From Actinomyces naeslundii (GTDB lineage Bacteria; Actinomycetota; Actinomycetes; Actinomycetales; Actinomycetaceae): DNA of 64,000 bases. The notes beneath the pieces were generated by a model. The model had not been told where the DNA came from. It was given only the letters and a program-made list of their open reading frames with translations, and ran no database searches. Below, piece after piece: positions 25,439-34,383 of the stretch (within the stretch, counting starts at the first letter, position 1; every line of letters begins with the position of its first letter). The translations under genes and the position numbers were made by a program. The stretch is taken from positions 159,891 to 223,890 of the forward strand of contig NZ_MSRR01000003.1 in assembly GCF_001956585.1 (NCBI RefSeq). Reading direction: 5' to 3'.

Positions 25439-26405
25439 TCGGGCGAACGCGGTGATCCGCCACCGTGCCGCCGTTACCGGCAGTCCAGTGAGCCACTCGC
25501 TGTCTCCTGTGCTGCATCGCGCCGCCTACGCCGGGCTGGGTCTGGGCGACTGGTCCTATGAGCGCCGCGAGACGGCGCCGGCGGACCTGCCCGTGCTGCT
25601 CACCGAGATGGCCGCTCCGGTGCAGACCGGACCGGTCTGGGCGGGACTGAGCGTCACCATGCCCCATAAGCAGGCGCTCCTGGCGCACCTGGACGTTGTT
25701 GATCCCCTGGCCGAGGCCGTCGGGGCGGTGAACACCGTGGTCGCGCAGCGCAGCGGCGCCGGAGGCGCGCTCCTGGCCGGATTCAACACCGACGTCGCCG
25801 GCATCGTCGGTGCGCTGCGGGAGACGGCGCATAGGACGCCTGGAGACTCCTCGCAGAAGCATCCTCCGATCGAGCGCGCAGTCGTCCTCGGCTCGGGCGC
25901 CACCGCCTGCTCGGCGCTGGCGGCGCTCGGCGAGCTCGGGGCCGGTCGCATCACTGTCGCCGCGCGCCGCCACGCCGGTCCGGGCCGAGCGCTCAGCGCC
26001 GCGCACCGCATGGGGCTGGACATTGAAACCCTCACGTGGAAACCGGTGGACCCGGCCTCCAACGCGGAGGTGGCCCGGTACCTGGTCTCGGCCGATGTCG
26101 TGGTCTCCACGTTGCCGGCAAAGGCGGCGGACCCTCTGGCAGGTCCTGTGGGCGAGGTCCTGGATCGCTCGGGCGGAACCCGGCCGGGAGCCGTCTTGCT
26201 CGACGTCGTCTATGACCCCTGGCCCACTGCTCTCGCCGAGGCCTGGGCGCGGGGCGGGGGAGCCGTGGCCCCGGGCTGGCTCATGCTCCTGCACCAGGCC
26301 GTGCCCCAGGTCCAGCTCATGACCGGGCAGCATCCGGACATCGAGCTCATGCGCGAGGCGCTTCTGTCAGCACTGACGACGCCGGCAACGACCCTTGCGC
26401 ACTGA
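25431..26405 (+). CDS. aroE: Shikimate dehydrogenase
   Basis: Reduces 3-dehydroshikimate to shikimate with NADPH in the cytoplasm. 324 aa from GTG 25431, overlapping the mltG end by 8 nt with GGAAG upstream. Substrate site AVTGSPVSHSLSPVLHRAAY and SVTMPHK (catalytic Lys), dinucleotide site VVLGSGATACSALAAL, and C-terminal GWLMLLHQAVPQ. About 40 residues longer than E. coli AroE through small insertions. Confidence 0.93.
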   Translation: MADRANAVIRHRAAVTGSPVSHSLSPVLHRAAYAGLGLGDWSYERRETAPADLPVLLTEMAAPVQTGPVWAGLSVTMPHKQALLAHLDVVDPLAEAVGAVNTVVAQRSGAGGALLAGFNTDVAGIVGALRETAHRTPGDSSQKHPPIERAVVLGSGATACSALAALGELGAGRITVAARRHAGPGRALSAAHRMGLDIETLTWKPVDPASNAEVARYLVSADVVVSTLPAKAADPLAGPVGEVLDRSGGTRPGAVLLDVVYDPWPTALAEAWARGGGAVAPGWLMLLHQAVPQVQLMTGQHPDIELMREALLSALTTPATTLAH

Positions 26406-26474
26406 GGGCCGTCGCATCTGACGATCCACCCCAGGACGCCGGAGACGTCTTCGGCGTGTGAGAGTATCTGTCTC

Positions 26475-27695
26475 ATGCTTCGATGGATGACGGCCGGAGA
26501 GTCCCACGGCGAGGCCCTGACGGCGGTGATGGAGGGCGTACCCGCGGGTGTACGGATCACCAGTGAGGACATCAGGACCGCGCTGGCCCGCAGGCGTCTG
26601 GGACACGGGCGTGGTGCCCGCCAGGCCTTCGAGCGCGATGAGCTGCGGATCCTGGGCGGTATCCGCCATGGCAGCACCATCGGCAGCCCCGTCGCACTGC
26701 AGATCGGCAACTCCGAGTGGCCCAAGTGGTCCACCGTGATGAGCGCCGACCCCGTGGATCCTCGCGACCTGCTCATTGACGCGGGCACCGGCGACGAGCG
26801 TGAGATCGCCCGTAATCGTCCCCTGACCCGCCCCCGTCCCGGGCACGCGGACCTGCCCGGAATGCTCAAGTACGACCTGGATGAGGCCCGCCCGGTCCTG
26901 GAACGGGCCTCGGCCCGCGAGACCGCCGCCCGTGTGGCGCTGGGGGCACTCGCTGAGGCCGTCCTGGCCCAGGTCGCCGGCACCAGGCTGGTCAGCCACG
27001 TCGTACGTATCGGGACCGTCGCCCTGCCCGATGACGTGCCTGCGCCGACCGCGGAGGACACTGAGCGCCTCGACGCCGACCCCGTGCGCTGTACCGATCC
27101 CGCCACCAGCGCTGCCATGGTCGCGGAGATCGACGCCGCCAAGAAGGCCGGGGACACGCTCGGCGGCGTCGTCGAGGTCGTTGCTGTAGGCGTGCCGGTG
27201 GGACTGGGCACCCACGTCTCGGCCGACCGTCGTCTCGACGCCCGGCTGGCGGCCGCACTCATGGGCATTCAAGCCGTCAAGGGCGTGGAGATCGGTGACG
27301 GTTTCGCCGAGGCGGCCCGGCGGGGCTCGGCCGCGCACGATGAGATCGTCTCAGCGCGCGATGGTGAGATCACCCGGAGCACGAACCGAGCCGGCGGTGT
27401 CGAAGGCGGCATCTCCAACGGCTCCGAGCTGCGGGTACGAGCCGCCTTCAAACCGATTTCGACGGTGCCCCGGGCTCTGCGCACCGTCGACCTGGCCACC
27501 GGTGAGGCGGCCACCGGGCTCCACCAGCGCTCCGACGTGTGCGCCGTCGTCCCCGGCGCCGTGATCGCTCAGGCCATGACCGCCTTGGTCCTGGCCGATC
27601 TTCTCCTGGACAAGACCGGTGGTGACTCGGTTACCGAGGCCAGGCGCAACCTTCAGGCCTACCTGGCCCACATAGCCCAGCGGACACACTGGTGA
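26475..27695 (+). CDS. aroC: Chorismate synthase
   Basis: Converts EPSP to chorismate using reduced FMN. 406 aa. Signatures [48 protein letters not shown], and [10 protein letters not shown] with [17 protein letters not shown]-rich upstream sequence has GAGTAT 7 nt before the ATG, a weak leaderless-type -10. No Shine-Dalgarno. Confidence 0.96.
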   Translation: MLRWMTAGESHGEALTAVMEGVPAGVRITSEDIRTALARRRLGHGRGARQAFERDELRILGGIRHGSTIGSPVALQIGNSEWPKWSTVMSADPVDPRDLLIDAGTGDEREIARNRPLTRPRPGHADLPGMLKYDLDEARPVLERASARETAARVALGALAEAVLAQVAGTRLVSHVVRIGTVALPDDVPAPTAEDTERLDADPVRCTDPATSAAMVAEIDAAKKAGDTLGGVVEVVAVGVPVGLGTHVSADRRLDARLAAALMGIQAVKGVEIGDGFAEAARRGSAAHDEIVSARDGEITRSTNRAGGVEGGISNGSELRVRAAFKPISTVPRALRTVDLATGEAATGLHQRSDVCAVVPGAVIAQAMTALVLADLLLDKTGGDSVTEARRNLQAYLAHIAQRTHW

Positions 27696-27768
27696 ACCGA
27701 GTGGTAATTCCGTCGGTGAACGCGATACTGGTACCGATGGCCTGCTCAACGGTGAGGGAGACACGATC

Positions 27769-29649
27769 ATGACCTGGAAGCGCGTTCCAACCATCGCCCT
27801 GCGCGACGACCAGCTGCCCCTGGTCCTGGTGGGGCTGCCCGGCGCGGGCAAGACCACCCAGGCCCGGCTTCTGGCCCAGGCGCTGGGTGTGCAGGTCACC
27901 GATACCGATGCCGAGATCCGCAGGCGTGCCCGGATGACGATCCCAGAGATCTTCGCCTCCGAGGGGGAGGAGGGCTTCCGCGACCGCGAGCACCGTGCCA
28001 TGCGAGCCGTCCTGGACTCCCCGGCGGCTGCGCACGGTGTCATCGCCCTGGGCGGGGGAGCGGTGATGCGCCCTGAGAACCGTGAGCTGCTGCGCGGACA
28101 CACCGTCATCCACCTGTCCACATCCCCGAGCACGGCCGCCGAGCACGTAGGTGATGGCGCCGGCCGTCCCCTCATGACGCCAGATGCCGACTCCGACCAG
28201 ACCCGTGCGGCTCAGCAGCGCCGCGAGGACTGTGACGAGCGCAGTGGCGGGAACGACGGCGTCCTGGCGCGCATGGAGTCTCTCCACGCGCAGCGCACAC
28301 CGTTGTACGCCGAGGTGGCCACCCTCACCGTCCCCACCGACGGGCTCAGCCCTCAGCAGGTCGCCGCCCTGATCCTCGTCGCACTCGGCGTCCAGACGCC
28401 GCAGGCGGTCGGTGTTCTCGCCCCCATGGCGAACAGCCGGGCGGCCACGCCCACCATGTCCGAGGAGACCGGTAGCCCGTCCCAGCGCCACCGCATCCAG
28501 CCGTCTGAGGCGCCTGAGACCCACGACGGCGCCAGGTGTGTCAGCGTCACCGGCGACCACTCCTACGACGTACTCATCGGCCACGGGACCCTGACCGACC
28601 TCGCTCGCGTGGTGCAGGAGGCCCCGGGCGCGGGCGCTGGAGGCGTTGCCATCATCCACGCCAAGGCCCTGACCGAGCGCGCGGCCAGCGCCGAGAAGCA
28701 GCTGGTCGGTCGGGGTCTGCGCGTCCTCCGGATCGAGGTACCCGACGGCGAGGCGGCCAAGACGGCACGCGTCCTGGAGCACCTGTGGGAACGACTCGGA
28801 TCCTTCCGCCTGGGGCGCGACGGGCTCGTGATTGGTCTCGGTGGCGGAGCGACGACGGACCTGGCCGGTTTCGCGGCTGCCACCTGGCTGCGCGGAGTCC
28901 CTGTGGTACAGGTGCCCACCACGCTACTGGCCATGGTGGATGCGGCTGTCGGTGGGAAGACCGGGATCGACACGCCGGCCGGCAAGAACCTGGTCGGCGC
29001 CTTCCACCCGCCTGCTGCCGTCATCGCCGACCTGGAGACGTTGTCCACCCTGCCGGCCGCCGAGCTGAGGGCGGGACTCGGTGAGGTCGTCAAGTGCGGG
29101 CTCATCGCCGATCCTGTCATCCTCGACCGCGTCCTGGCCGAGCCTGCCGACTGCCTGGCCTGGGACTCACCGGTTCTGGTCGACCTCGTTACTCGCTCGG
29201 TCGTGGTCAAGGCCGCGGTCGTGGGCGAGGACCTCACCGAGGCCGGGTTGCGGGAGATCCTCAACTACGGGCACACCTACGCCCACGCGATCGAGAAGGT
29301 CACTGGCTACACCTGGCGCCACGGCGAGGCCGTTGCCATTGGCTGCGTCTTCGCCGCAGAGGTCGCCCACCGCAGCGGCAACCTGAGCAGTGACGCACTG
29401 GCCCTGCACCGTCAGAGCCTTGAGGCGGTCGGACTGCCCACCACCTTCCCCGAGGGAGGCGGCCGGTGGGAGGATCTCAAGGCGGCGATGATGAGCGACA
29501 AGAAGGTGCGCGGTGGTCGGCTGCGTCTGGTCCTGCTCGACGACGTCGCCAGACCCGTGAGGGTGCAGGCGCCCAGTGAGGACGTGCTCTTCAAGGCGCA
29601 TGAGGCCGTCACCGACTCGACCGGCCCGGCTGAAAGGCGCGGGGCTTGA
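27769..29649 (+). CDS. aroKB: Fused shikimate kinase / 3-dehydroquinate synthase
   Basis: A single 626-aa polypeptide for two non-consecutive shikimate-pathway steps. Residues 1-~195 are shikimate kinase: P-loop GLPGAGKTT (22-30), DTDAEI, FRDREHRAM, GGGAV. A ~60-residue Ala/Thr-rich linker follows. From about residue 260 comes DHQ synthase: PDGEAAKT, GGGATTDLAGFAAATWLRG (NAD site), PTTLLAMVDAAVGGKTGID, E and H metal ligands in GEVVKCGLI, NYGHTYAHAIE and WRHGEAVAIG. ATG 27769 with GAGGGAGA upstream. aroK and aroB are adjacent but separate in most relatives, so this is a gene fusion. Confidence 0.93.
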   Translation: MTWKRVPTIALRDDQLPLVLVGLPGAGKTTQARLLAQALGVQVTDTDAEIRRRARMTIPEIFASEGEEGFRDREHRAMRAVLDSPAAAHGVIALGGGAVMRPENRELLRGHTVIHLSTSPSTAAEHVGDGAGRPLMTPDADSDQTRAAQQRREDCDERSGGNDGVLARMESLHAQRTPLYAEVATLTVPTDGLSPQQVAALILVALGVQTPQAVGVLAPMANSRAATPTMSEETGSPSQRHRIQPSEAPETHDGARCVSVTGDHSYDVLIGHGTLTDLARVVQEAPGAGAGGVAIIHAKALTERAASAEKQLVGRGLRVLRIEVPDGEAAKTARVLEHLWERLGSFRLGRDGLVIGLGGGATTDLAGFAAATWLRGVPVVQVPTTLLAMVDAAVGGKTGIDTPAGKNLVGAFHPPAAVIADLETLSTLPAAELRAGLGEVVKCGLIADPVILDRVLAEPADCLAWDSPVLVDLVTRSVVVKAAVVGEDLTEAGLREILNYGHTYAHAIEKVTGYTWRHGEAVAIGCVFAAEVAHRSGNLSSDALALHRQSLEAVGLPTTFPEGGGRWEDLKAAMMSDKKVRGGRLRLVLLDDVARPVRVQAPSEDVLFKAHEAVTDSTGPAERRGA

Positions 29650-30212
29650 TCCTCCACCCTCCTCGTGCTCTGATTCTCATCGGTCCTCCCGGAGCCGGCT
29701 GCTCCAGCGTGGGGCGCTCCATCGGAGCCATCGAGGGCCTGCCCGTGCTCGACCTGGGCCGTAGAGTCGCCGACGAGCTGGGAACCAGTCCTGACCTGGC
29801 GCTCGTAGCGGTGCCCGAGGCCGACTACCGCCGAGTTGAGGCTCGCGTCGCCTGCCAGGTACTCGACCATGCGGTGGCTCAGGGTGCCGTCGTGGCTCTG
29901 GGCTCGGGCTGCCTGGGCGATCCCCGGATAGGCCGGCGTCTCGAGGAGCTGCGACTCGTTCATGACCGGTCCTGCCAGATCGTGGCCCTCGCCTGCGCCA
30001 CCCGGGTACTGGCCACCCGCAACGGTCTGGACGCTCCCCGGTCCGTGGCCCTGGGAACCGTCCACCACCAGTTCGTCCAGATGCTCCACGAGCGTCAGGC
30101 CAGGTGCCGGGAGCTGGCTGACACGATCATCGACACGAGTGCAACCACCCCCGAAGAGGCTGGAGAACAAGTCATCCGGGCCGTCGAAGCCGGTTTCTCC
30201 CACCACTCGTGA
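29646..30212 (+). CDS. Degenerate shikimate-kinase-like P-loop protein
   Basis: 188 aa, start TTG 29646 overlapping the aroKB stop (TTGA). The fold markers of shikimate kinase remain recognisable: LILIGPPGAGCSSVGRSI at the P-loop, YRRVEARVACQVL corresponding to the FRxxE helix, VVALGSGCLGD corresponding to GGG. The P-loop Lys is Cys (residue 19), the shikimate-binding D-x-D is lost (LDLGRR) and the GGG is GSG. It should not be an active kinase. It may bind AroKB or another enzyme as a pseudokinase, or be in decay; codon use is still normal. Translational coupling to aroKB implies co-expression. Confidence 0.7.
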   Translation: MILHPPRALILIGPPGAGCSSVGRSIGAIEGLPVLDLGRRVADELGTSPDLALVAVPEADYRRVEARVACQVLDHAVAQGAVVALGSGCLGDPRIGRRLEELRLVHDRSCQIVALACATRVLATRNGLDAPRSVALGTVHHQFVQMLHERQARCRELADTIIDTSATTPEEAGEQVIRAVEAGFSHHS

Positions 30213-30256
30213 CCGGCGTGACACACCCGTCACAGGGTGAGCGCTGTACCTCGCGG

Positions 30257-30262
30257 TAGGAT
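30257..30262 (+). promoter_or_regulatory. -10 box of efp
   Basis: TAGGAT, about 40 nt before the GTG start, leaving a short leader with GAGGAAA. Confidence 0.5.
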
Positions 30263-30303
30263 CAGCGCGTCCCCAATGCAAACGCGACAGTGAGGAAACC
30301 CTC

Positions 30304-30867
30304 GTGGCAACGACGAACGACCTGAAGAACGGTATGGTGCTCAACCTCGAGGGCCAGCTGTGGCAGGTAGTGGAGTTCCAGCACGTCAAGCCCGGTAAGG
30401 GCCCCGCCTTCGTGCGCACCAAGATCAAGAACGTCCTGTCCGGCAAGACCGTCGACAAGACCTTCAACGCCGGCCTCAAGGTCGAGACAGCGACCGTCGA
30501 CCGGCGCGACATGCAGTACCTCTACAAGGACGGCGACGACTACGTCTTCATGGACGTCAAGTCCTACGAGCAGACCTACGTACCCTCGGCCACCGTCGGC
30601 GACGCCGCCACCTTCATGCTGGAGAACCAGGACGTCATCGTGGCCTTCCACGAGGATGCCGTCCTGTTCGTTGAGCTGCCGGCCTCCGTGGTCCTGACGA
30701 TCTCCCACACCGAGCCGGGTCTCCAGGGCGACCGCTCCAGCGCCGGCACCAAGCCCGCCACTGTCGAGACTGGTGCGGAGATCCAGGTCCCCCTGTTCCT
30801 CAACACCGGTGACAAGGTGAAGGTGGACACCCGCTCTGGTTCCTACATCTCCCGCGTCACCGACTGA
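30304..30867 (+). CDS. efp: Translation elongation factor P
   Basis: Rescues ribosomes stalled at polyproline. 187 aa, three-domain KOW/OB/OB architecture. The domain I loop reads [11 protein letters not shown] with Lys at the tip, the usual actinobacterial unmodified-Lys type. C-terminal signature [16 protein letters not shown] start at 30304 with GAGGAAA upstream. Its TGA overlaps the nusB ATG (TGATG). Confidence 0.96.
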   Translation: MATTNDLKNGMVLNLEGQLWQVVEFQHVKPGKGPAFVRTKIKNVLSGKTVDKTFNAGLKVETATVDRRDMQYLYKDGDDYVFMDVKSYEQTYVPSATVGDAATFMLENQDVIVAFHEDAVLFVELPASVVLTISHTEPGLQGDRSSAGTKPATVETGAEIQVPLFLNTGDKVKVDTRSGSYISRVTD

Positions 30868-31358
30868 TGACAGAGCAGCCCGAGGAGGGCTCGTCCCACT
30901 CGAGCCCCGCGTCGCGTCACCCGGTCACCGCCCGTACCAAGGCGCGCCGGCGTGCCGTCGAGATCCTCTTCGAGGCCGACCAGCGCGGGATGCTGAGCGC
31001 TGAGGGCGCCGAGGAGCTGCGCTCCTTCGCGCAGCTGCGCGCCGTCAGCTCGGCCAACCACACCGAGGCCCCCGCCTACACTCGGGAGATCCTCGACGGT
31101 GTGTGCGATCACTTGGCCGACGTCGACGAGACGATCCAGACCTATGCCCAGGGGTGGACCCTGGGGCGCATGCCGGCCGTCGACCGCGCTATTGCCCGAG
31201 TCGCCACCTGGGAGATCGTCTACAACGATGATGTGGACGCCCCCGTCGCCGTCGACGAGGCCATGACGCTCAGCCGAATGCTCTCCACCGACGAGTCACC
31301 CAGGTACCTGGGAGGACTTCTGGGGCGTATCGGCGACCTCGCGGACACGTTGCGCTGA
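30867..31358 (+). CDS. nusB: Transcription antitermination factor NusB
   Basis: Forms the boxA-binding rRNA antitermination complex with NusE (S10). 163 aa all-helical protein: TKARRRAVEILFEADQR, AQGWTLGRMPAVDRAIAR, VDEAMTLSRMLSTDESPRY, GGLLGRIGDL. Translationally coupled to efp. Confidence 0.94.
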   Translation: MTEQPEEGSSHSSPASRHPVTARTKARRRAVEILFEADQRGMLSAEGAEELRSFAQLRAVSSANHTEAPAYTREILDGVCDHLADVDETIQTYAQGWTLGRMPAVDRAIARVATWEIVYNDDVDAPVAVDEAMTLSRMLSTDESPRYLGGLLGRIGDLADTLR

Positions 31359-31373
31359 GTCATGGAGCAATGG

Positions 31374-31409
31374 GCTCACGGCATGGGGTGCACTCCCTAT
31401 GCCGTGAGC
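31374..31409 (+). terminator. efp-nusB terminator
   Basis: GCTCACGGCAT (31374-31384) pairs perfectly with ATGCCGTGAGC (31399-31409), with a GGGG/CTCCC extension inside. Confidence 0.7.
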
Positions 31410-31473
31410 TGGCCCCGGCCGAGCATCGTGACCTAGCCTGTGCTGAGTCCAACAGCCAATGCCGGAGTACCCC

Positions 31474-32262
31474 GTGGCACAACTTCCTCCTCAGGACCCC
31501 AGCGACTACCCCTACATCAAAATAGGAGTCTCCGCGTCTGTGGATGGGGCGCGTGAGTTGCAGAACTCCGCGCTTTCAAGCCCTGTCCCCTCCGGTCTCG
31601 GTCAGCCTCCTGGAGGACCTGGCGGATATCCATGGGGCGTCCCCGCACCCGGTGAGCATGTCCCCTTCGCTCCCGCGGTACCGGTTCACCCCCCTGGATT
31701 CCTCTGGGACAATCCGGTCCTCATCCTGGAGCGGAGGCGTTTCACGAACCGGGGCATCGCGGTCTCTTGTGGGATTATTGAACTCATCACTGTGATCATC
31801 GCGCTGATCATCAACGTCGCGTTGTTTCTGCCTACTGTGTTGATGGAGCCCCATCCCTCCGTCCTCATGGGGGTGGTGATCCTGATGATGATGGCGGGCC
31901 CGTTTCTTGTGGGCGTCGGCTGGATCGTCAGCTTCGTTCTGGCCCTCGTCGCCTGCATCCAGGCTCATGCATCCTCTGACAGGATCCAGCCGGGCGGTTG
32001 GGCCGAGGCCAAGATGCCGACAGCGGCGCAGCTAGCTGCCAGCATCGTAATGGGGCTCCCCACCGTGGTGATGTATGTGGCCTTGTACAAGTACGCCTCT
32101 GTGGAGACAGACGCGCTCTCCGATACAGCATTCGTTCCGCTGATCGTGATCTGCATGGCCGTTCAAGTCATGTTGGTGCTCGCCTGCATCCTCCTTCTCA
32201 GAATAAGCGCAGCACTGCGTGCTGTTGTCACAGCACCTCAGACGGGAGAGTGGGTACAGTGA
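31474..32262 (+). CDS. Membrane protein with Pro-rich N-terminus, unknown function
   Basis: 262 aa from GTG 31474, chosen over the in-frame ATG 31459 because CCGGAG lies 4-9 nt before the GTG while the ATG has no ribosome site. A ~75-residue Pro/Gly-rich cytoplasmic head is followed by four hydrophobic segments (around VSCGIIELITVIIALIINVA, VLMGVVILMMMAGPFLVGVG, AQLAASIVMGLPTVVMYVA, PLIVICMAVQVMLVLACILL). Its stop overlaps the GTG of the next gene, so the two form an operon. No family recognised. Confidence 0.7.
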   Translation: MAQLPPQDPSDYPYIKIGVSASVDGARELQNSALSSPVPSGLGQPPGGPGGYPWGVPAPGEHVPFAPAVPVHPPGFLWDNPVLILERRRFTNRGIAVSCGIIELITVIIALIINVALFLPTVLMEPHPSVLMGVVILMMMAGPFLVGVGWIVSFVLALVACIQAHASSDRIQPGGWAEAKMPTAAQLAASIVMGLPTVVMYVALYKYASVETDALSDTAFVPLIVICMAVQVMLVLACILLLRISAALRAVVTAPQTGEWVQ

Positions 32263-33107
32263 ACCAGCCTTTGATCGCCGTGACGGGAGCCACTGGAAGG
32301 ATCGGCGGCGCGGTCGCAGAGATGTTGTGTGAAGGGGGCCTTGAGGCACGTCTCCTCGTCAGGGACGCCTGCCGTGCTCCCGGCTGGGCCCAGGACGTGG
32401 CCGTTACCGGGTACGCAGACCGTGCAACTGCGATCGAGGCTCTCACCGGCGTTGACATCCTGTTCATGGTCTCGGCCGCCGAGTCCGAGGATCGCCTGGA
32501 GCAGCACCTGACTTTCATTGCCGCGGCTGTTCAGGCTGGGGTCAAGCACGTGGTCTACACCTCCTTCCTCGGGGCCTCCCCGCAGGCAACCTTCACTCTT
32601 GCCCGCACCCACTGGTCCACTGAGCAGGCTCTGCGCGACTCCGGCATGGGATGCACCCTCCTACGCGATTCGTTCTACACAGACTTCTTCATTGACATTG
32701 CCGGCGAGGGCTCTATCACCGGACCCGCCGGCGATGGGCGAGTCGGCGCAGTGGCGAGAGCCGACGTCGCTGCCTCGGCAGCAGCCATTCTCAAGGACCT
32801 TGCTGCCGGTGAACGGTGCCACGACGATGTCACCTATGACCTCACCGGCCCAGAGGCCTTCACCATGGAGGAGGCGGCTCGGACTATCACCGAGGTGACG
32901 GGCCGTAAGACCGTCTATCACGAGGAGACCATCGAGGAGGCCTACGGCTCGAGAGCCCACTACGATGTTCCTGACTGGGAGAAGGACGCCTGGGTGAGTA
33001 CCTACACCGCCATTGCCGCCGGAGAGCTGGACGTAATCTCCGATGCCGTCGAACAGTTGACCGGGCGTCGCCCCCTCAGCCTGCACGACCTCCTGGTCAA
33101 GAGCTGA
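32259..33107 (+). CDS. NmrA-like NAD(P)-binding protein / quinone oxidoreductase family
   Basis: 282 aa from GTG 32259, overlapping the upstream stop. N-terminal dinucleotide motif VTGATGRIGGAVAE (GxxGxxG), then SDR-atypical pattern with DILFMVSAAESEDRLEQHL and HVVYTSFLGASPQATFTLAR. It resembles NAD(P)H:quinone oxidoreductase type 2 (QorB)/NmrA proteins, which act as quinone reductases or redox sensors. The specific substrate is unknown. Co-transcribed with the membrane protein. Confidence 0.75.
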   Translation: MNQPLIAVTGATGRIGGAVAEMLCEGGLEARLLVRDACRAPGWAQDVAVTGYADRATAIEALTGVDILFMVSAAESEDRLEQHLTFIAAAVQAGVKHVVYTSFLGASPQATFTLARTHWSTEQALRDSGMGCTLLRDSFYTDFFIDIAGEGSITGPAGDGRVGAVARADVAASAAAILKDLAAGERCHDDVTYDLTGPEAFTMEEAARTITEVTGRKTVYHEETIEEAYGSRAHYDVPDWEKDAWVSTYTAIAAGELDVISDAVEQLTGRRPLSLHDLLVKS

Positions 33108-33136
33108 TCGAGCTGAGTCGAGGGGCGGCGAATCGG

Positions 33137-33997
33137 CTACTGGTTCAGCGCGCGGACAACGATGTAGTCGATGTCCACCTGGGCCTGCGTGAAGCCCTCG
33201 TGGTTCAGCCGGCCTCGGTGGATGCTGCCGGTGTGTGTCGTCAAGCAGATGTGGTATGCGGCGTTGGCGCCGAAGCAGGCATCGAATTCCTGCTGGGAGG
33301 CTGAGCGCTTCACCTCGTGATACGGTCGGCCGTCGAAGAGGAACAGGATGCTCTCCGGGGTCTTCTCCATTCCGTAGGTGTGCCACTGGGTGAGATCGGG
33401 CCGTGGGGAGACCCCCAGGTTGCTTCCCTTGCCTCCCGCCTGGCCGAAGTGCACCGTCGACTCGGCGATGCCGGTGGCACTGCCGCCGCCGTAGGTCTCG
33501 ACGACGTCGATCTCGCCTCCGTTCTTCGCGTCATCGGCCCGTAGCCAGATCCCGGCGAACAGTCCCTCATCCGACTGAGGGAAGCGGGCCCGGGTCTCCA
33601 GGGAGCCGTAGACGAATGAGAAAAGACCCTGCGTCGTAATGAAGGCCTGGTCGACGTAGCGCAGGGTCTCCTCCTTGTCGAAGCGGTTCTGGAATCCCTT
33701 GAGGGGCGTGGCGCGCTTGCGCCACAGAACGTGCCCGACACCGTTGCTGACGCTGTGGGTGTCATGAGTGAAGACTCCCCAGTCGTAGCTGGCACAGGAC
33801 TCGGGCTCCGGGCTGTTGTCCCGCCAGCGCGATGGGGAGAAGTCGGGACCTTGGGAGAACTGCTCGTCAAAGATGGGGGAGCCGAAGCCACGCTCCTGCT
33901 CGGCCGCGGCGGCGGGAGGAAGGAGGAGTCCGGCGGCGGCCAGGCCGGCGCCGGCACCGAGGCCAGTCATGATGGAACGTCGGGAAGGGAGTGTCAT
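33137..33997 (-). CDS. Secreted glycoside hydrolase family 16 protein
   Basis: Predicted endo-beta-glucanase/galactanase. 286 aa from ATG 33997 with AAGGA 5 nt upstream. Twin-arginine signal PSRRSIMTGLGAG plus a hydrophobic stretch ending AAAA suggests Tat export. The GH16 catalytic motif E-I-D-x-x-E is present as GGEIDVVETYGG with preceding FAGIWLRADD, and WHTYGMEKTPESILFLFDG follows. Convergent with the oxidoreductase gene. Probably acts on biofilm or dietary glycans (inference). Confidence 0.82.
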   Translation of the reverse strand: MTLPSRRSIMTGLGAGAGLAAAGLLLPPAAAAEQERGFGSPIFDEQFSQGPDFSPSRWRDNSPEPESCASYDWGVFTHDTHSVSNGVGHVLWRKRATPLKGFQNRFDKEETLRYVDQAFITTQGLFSFVYGSLETRARFPQSDEGLFAGIWLRADDAKNGGEIDVVETYGGGSATGIAESTVHFGQAGGKGSNLGVSPRPDLTQWHTYGMEKTPESILFLFDGRPYHEVKRSASQQEFDACFGANAAYHICLTTHTGSIHRGRLNHEGFTQAQVDIDYIVVRALNQ

Positions 33998-34354
33998 GTC
34001 ATTCCTTGCTTGAGAAGAAGTCACTGATGCAGCAGCACCGGCCCTTAGCCGGCCTAGCGAAATCGTTCAGCTCTCAATCGGGCTCGGATGGATCCGGCAC
34101 TCACTTCTCAAGCACTCGACATGTCGTGACGATCTCGCGCTCAACGTATGACGACGCCGAGGCGTTGGGTAAGAGTATGACATTGTTACGGAAAAACTGT
34201 AGATGGGGAGTAGTCCCCGCCGAGCTCCATATCTGGCGCCGTGTTGATCGTCCGCACATTGGCGTGATCTTCATCTCGACCGATCTTTCCCTCGTGTCGC
34301 GCGCAGTTGACCGAGAGGATGTAAAGTTACGGGCGACCAACATCCTTTAAGTCC
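33998..34354. other. Intergenic region between GH16 gene and pyr operon
   Basis: About 360 bp carrying both divergent promoters. A short plus-strand open frame ends at 34350 but lacks a ribosome site and plausible composition. TAAAGT at 34322-34327 is a possible -10 for pyrR, leaving a ~50-nt leader. Confidence 0.5.
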
Positions 34355-34378
34355 GTCCAGCGAGGCGGGGAAGGAGGC
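34345..34378 (+). promoter_or_regulatory. PyrR-binding RNA element in the pyrR leader
   Basis: The RNA contains GUCCAGCGAGGC (34355-34366), matching the PyrR anti-antiterminator core RUCCnGnGAGGY at every defined position. It can sit in the loop of a stem formed by CCUU/AAGG and UCCG/CGGG, whose right arm runs into the AAGGAGG ribosome site before ATG 34384. PyrR with UMP would thus block translation initiation, as known for mycobacterial pyr operons. Confidence 0.72.
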
Positions 34379-34383
34379 CTGAG

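Noticed and set aside
33991-34350. Small plus-strand open frame before pyrR
   Set aside because: No ribosome site and poor codon use; the region carries divergent promoters and the PyrR leader element.
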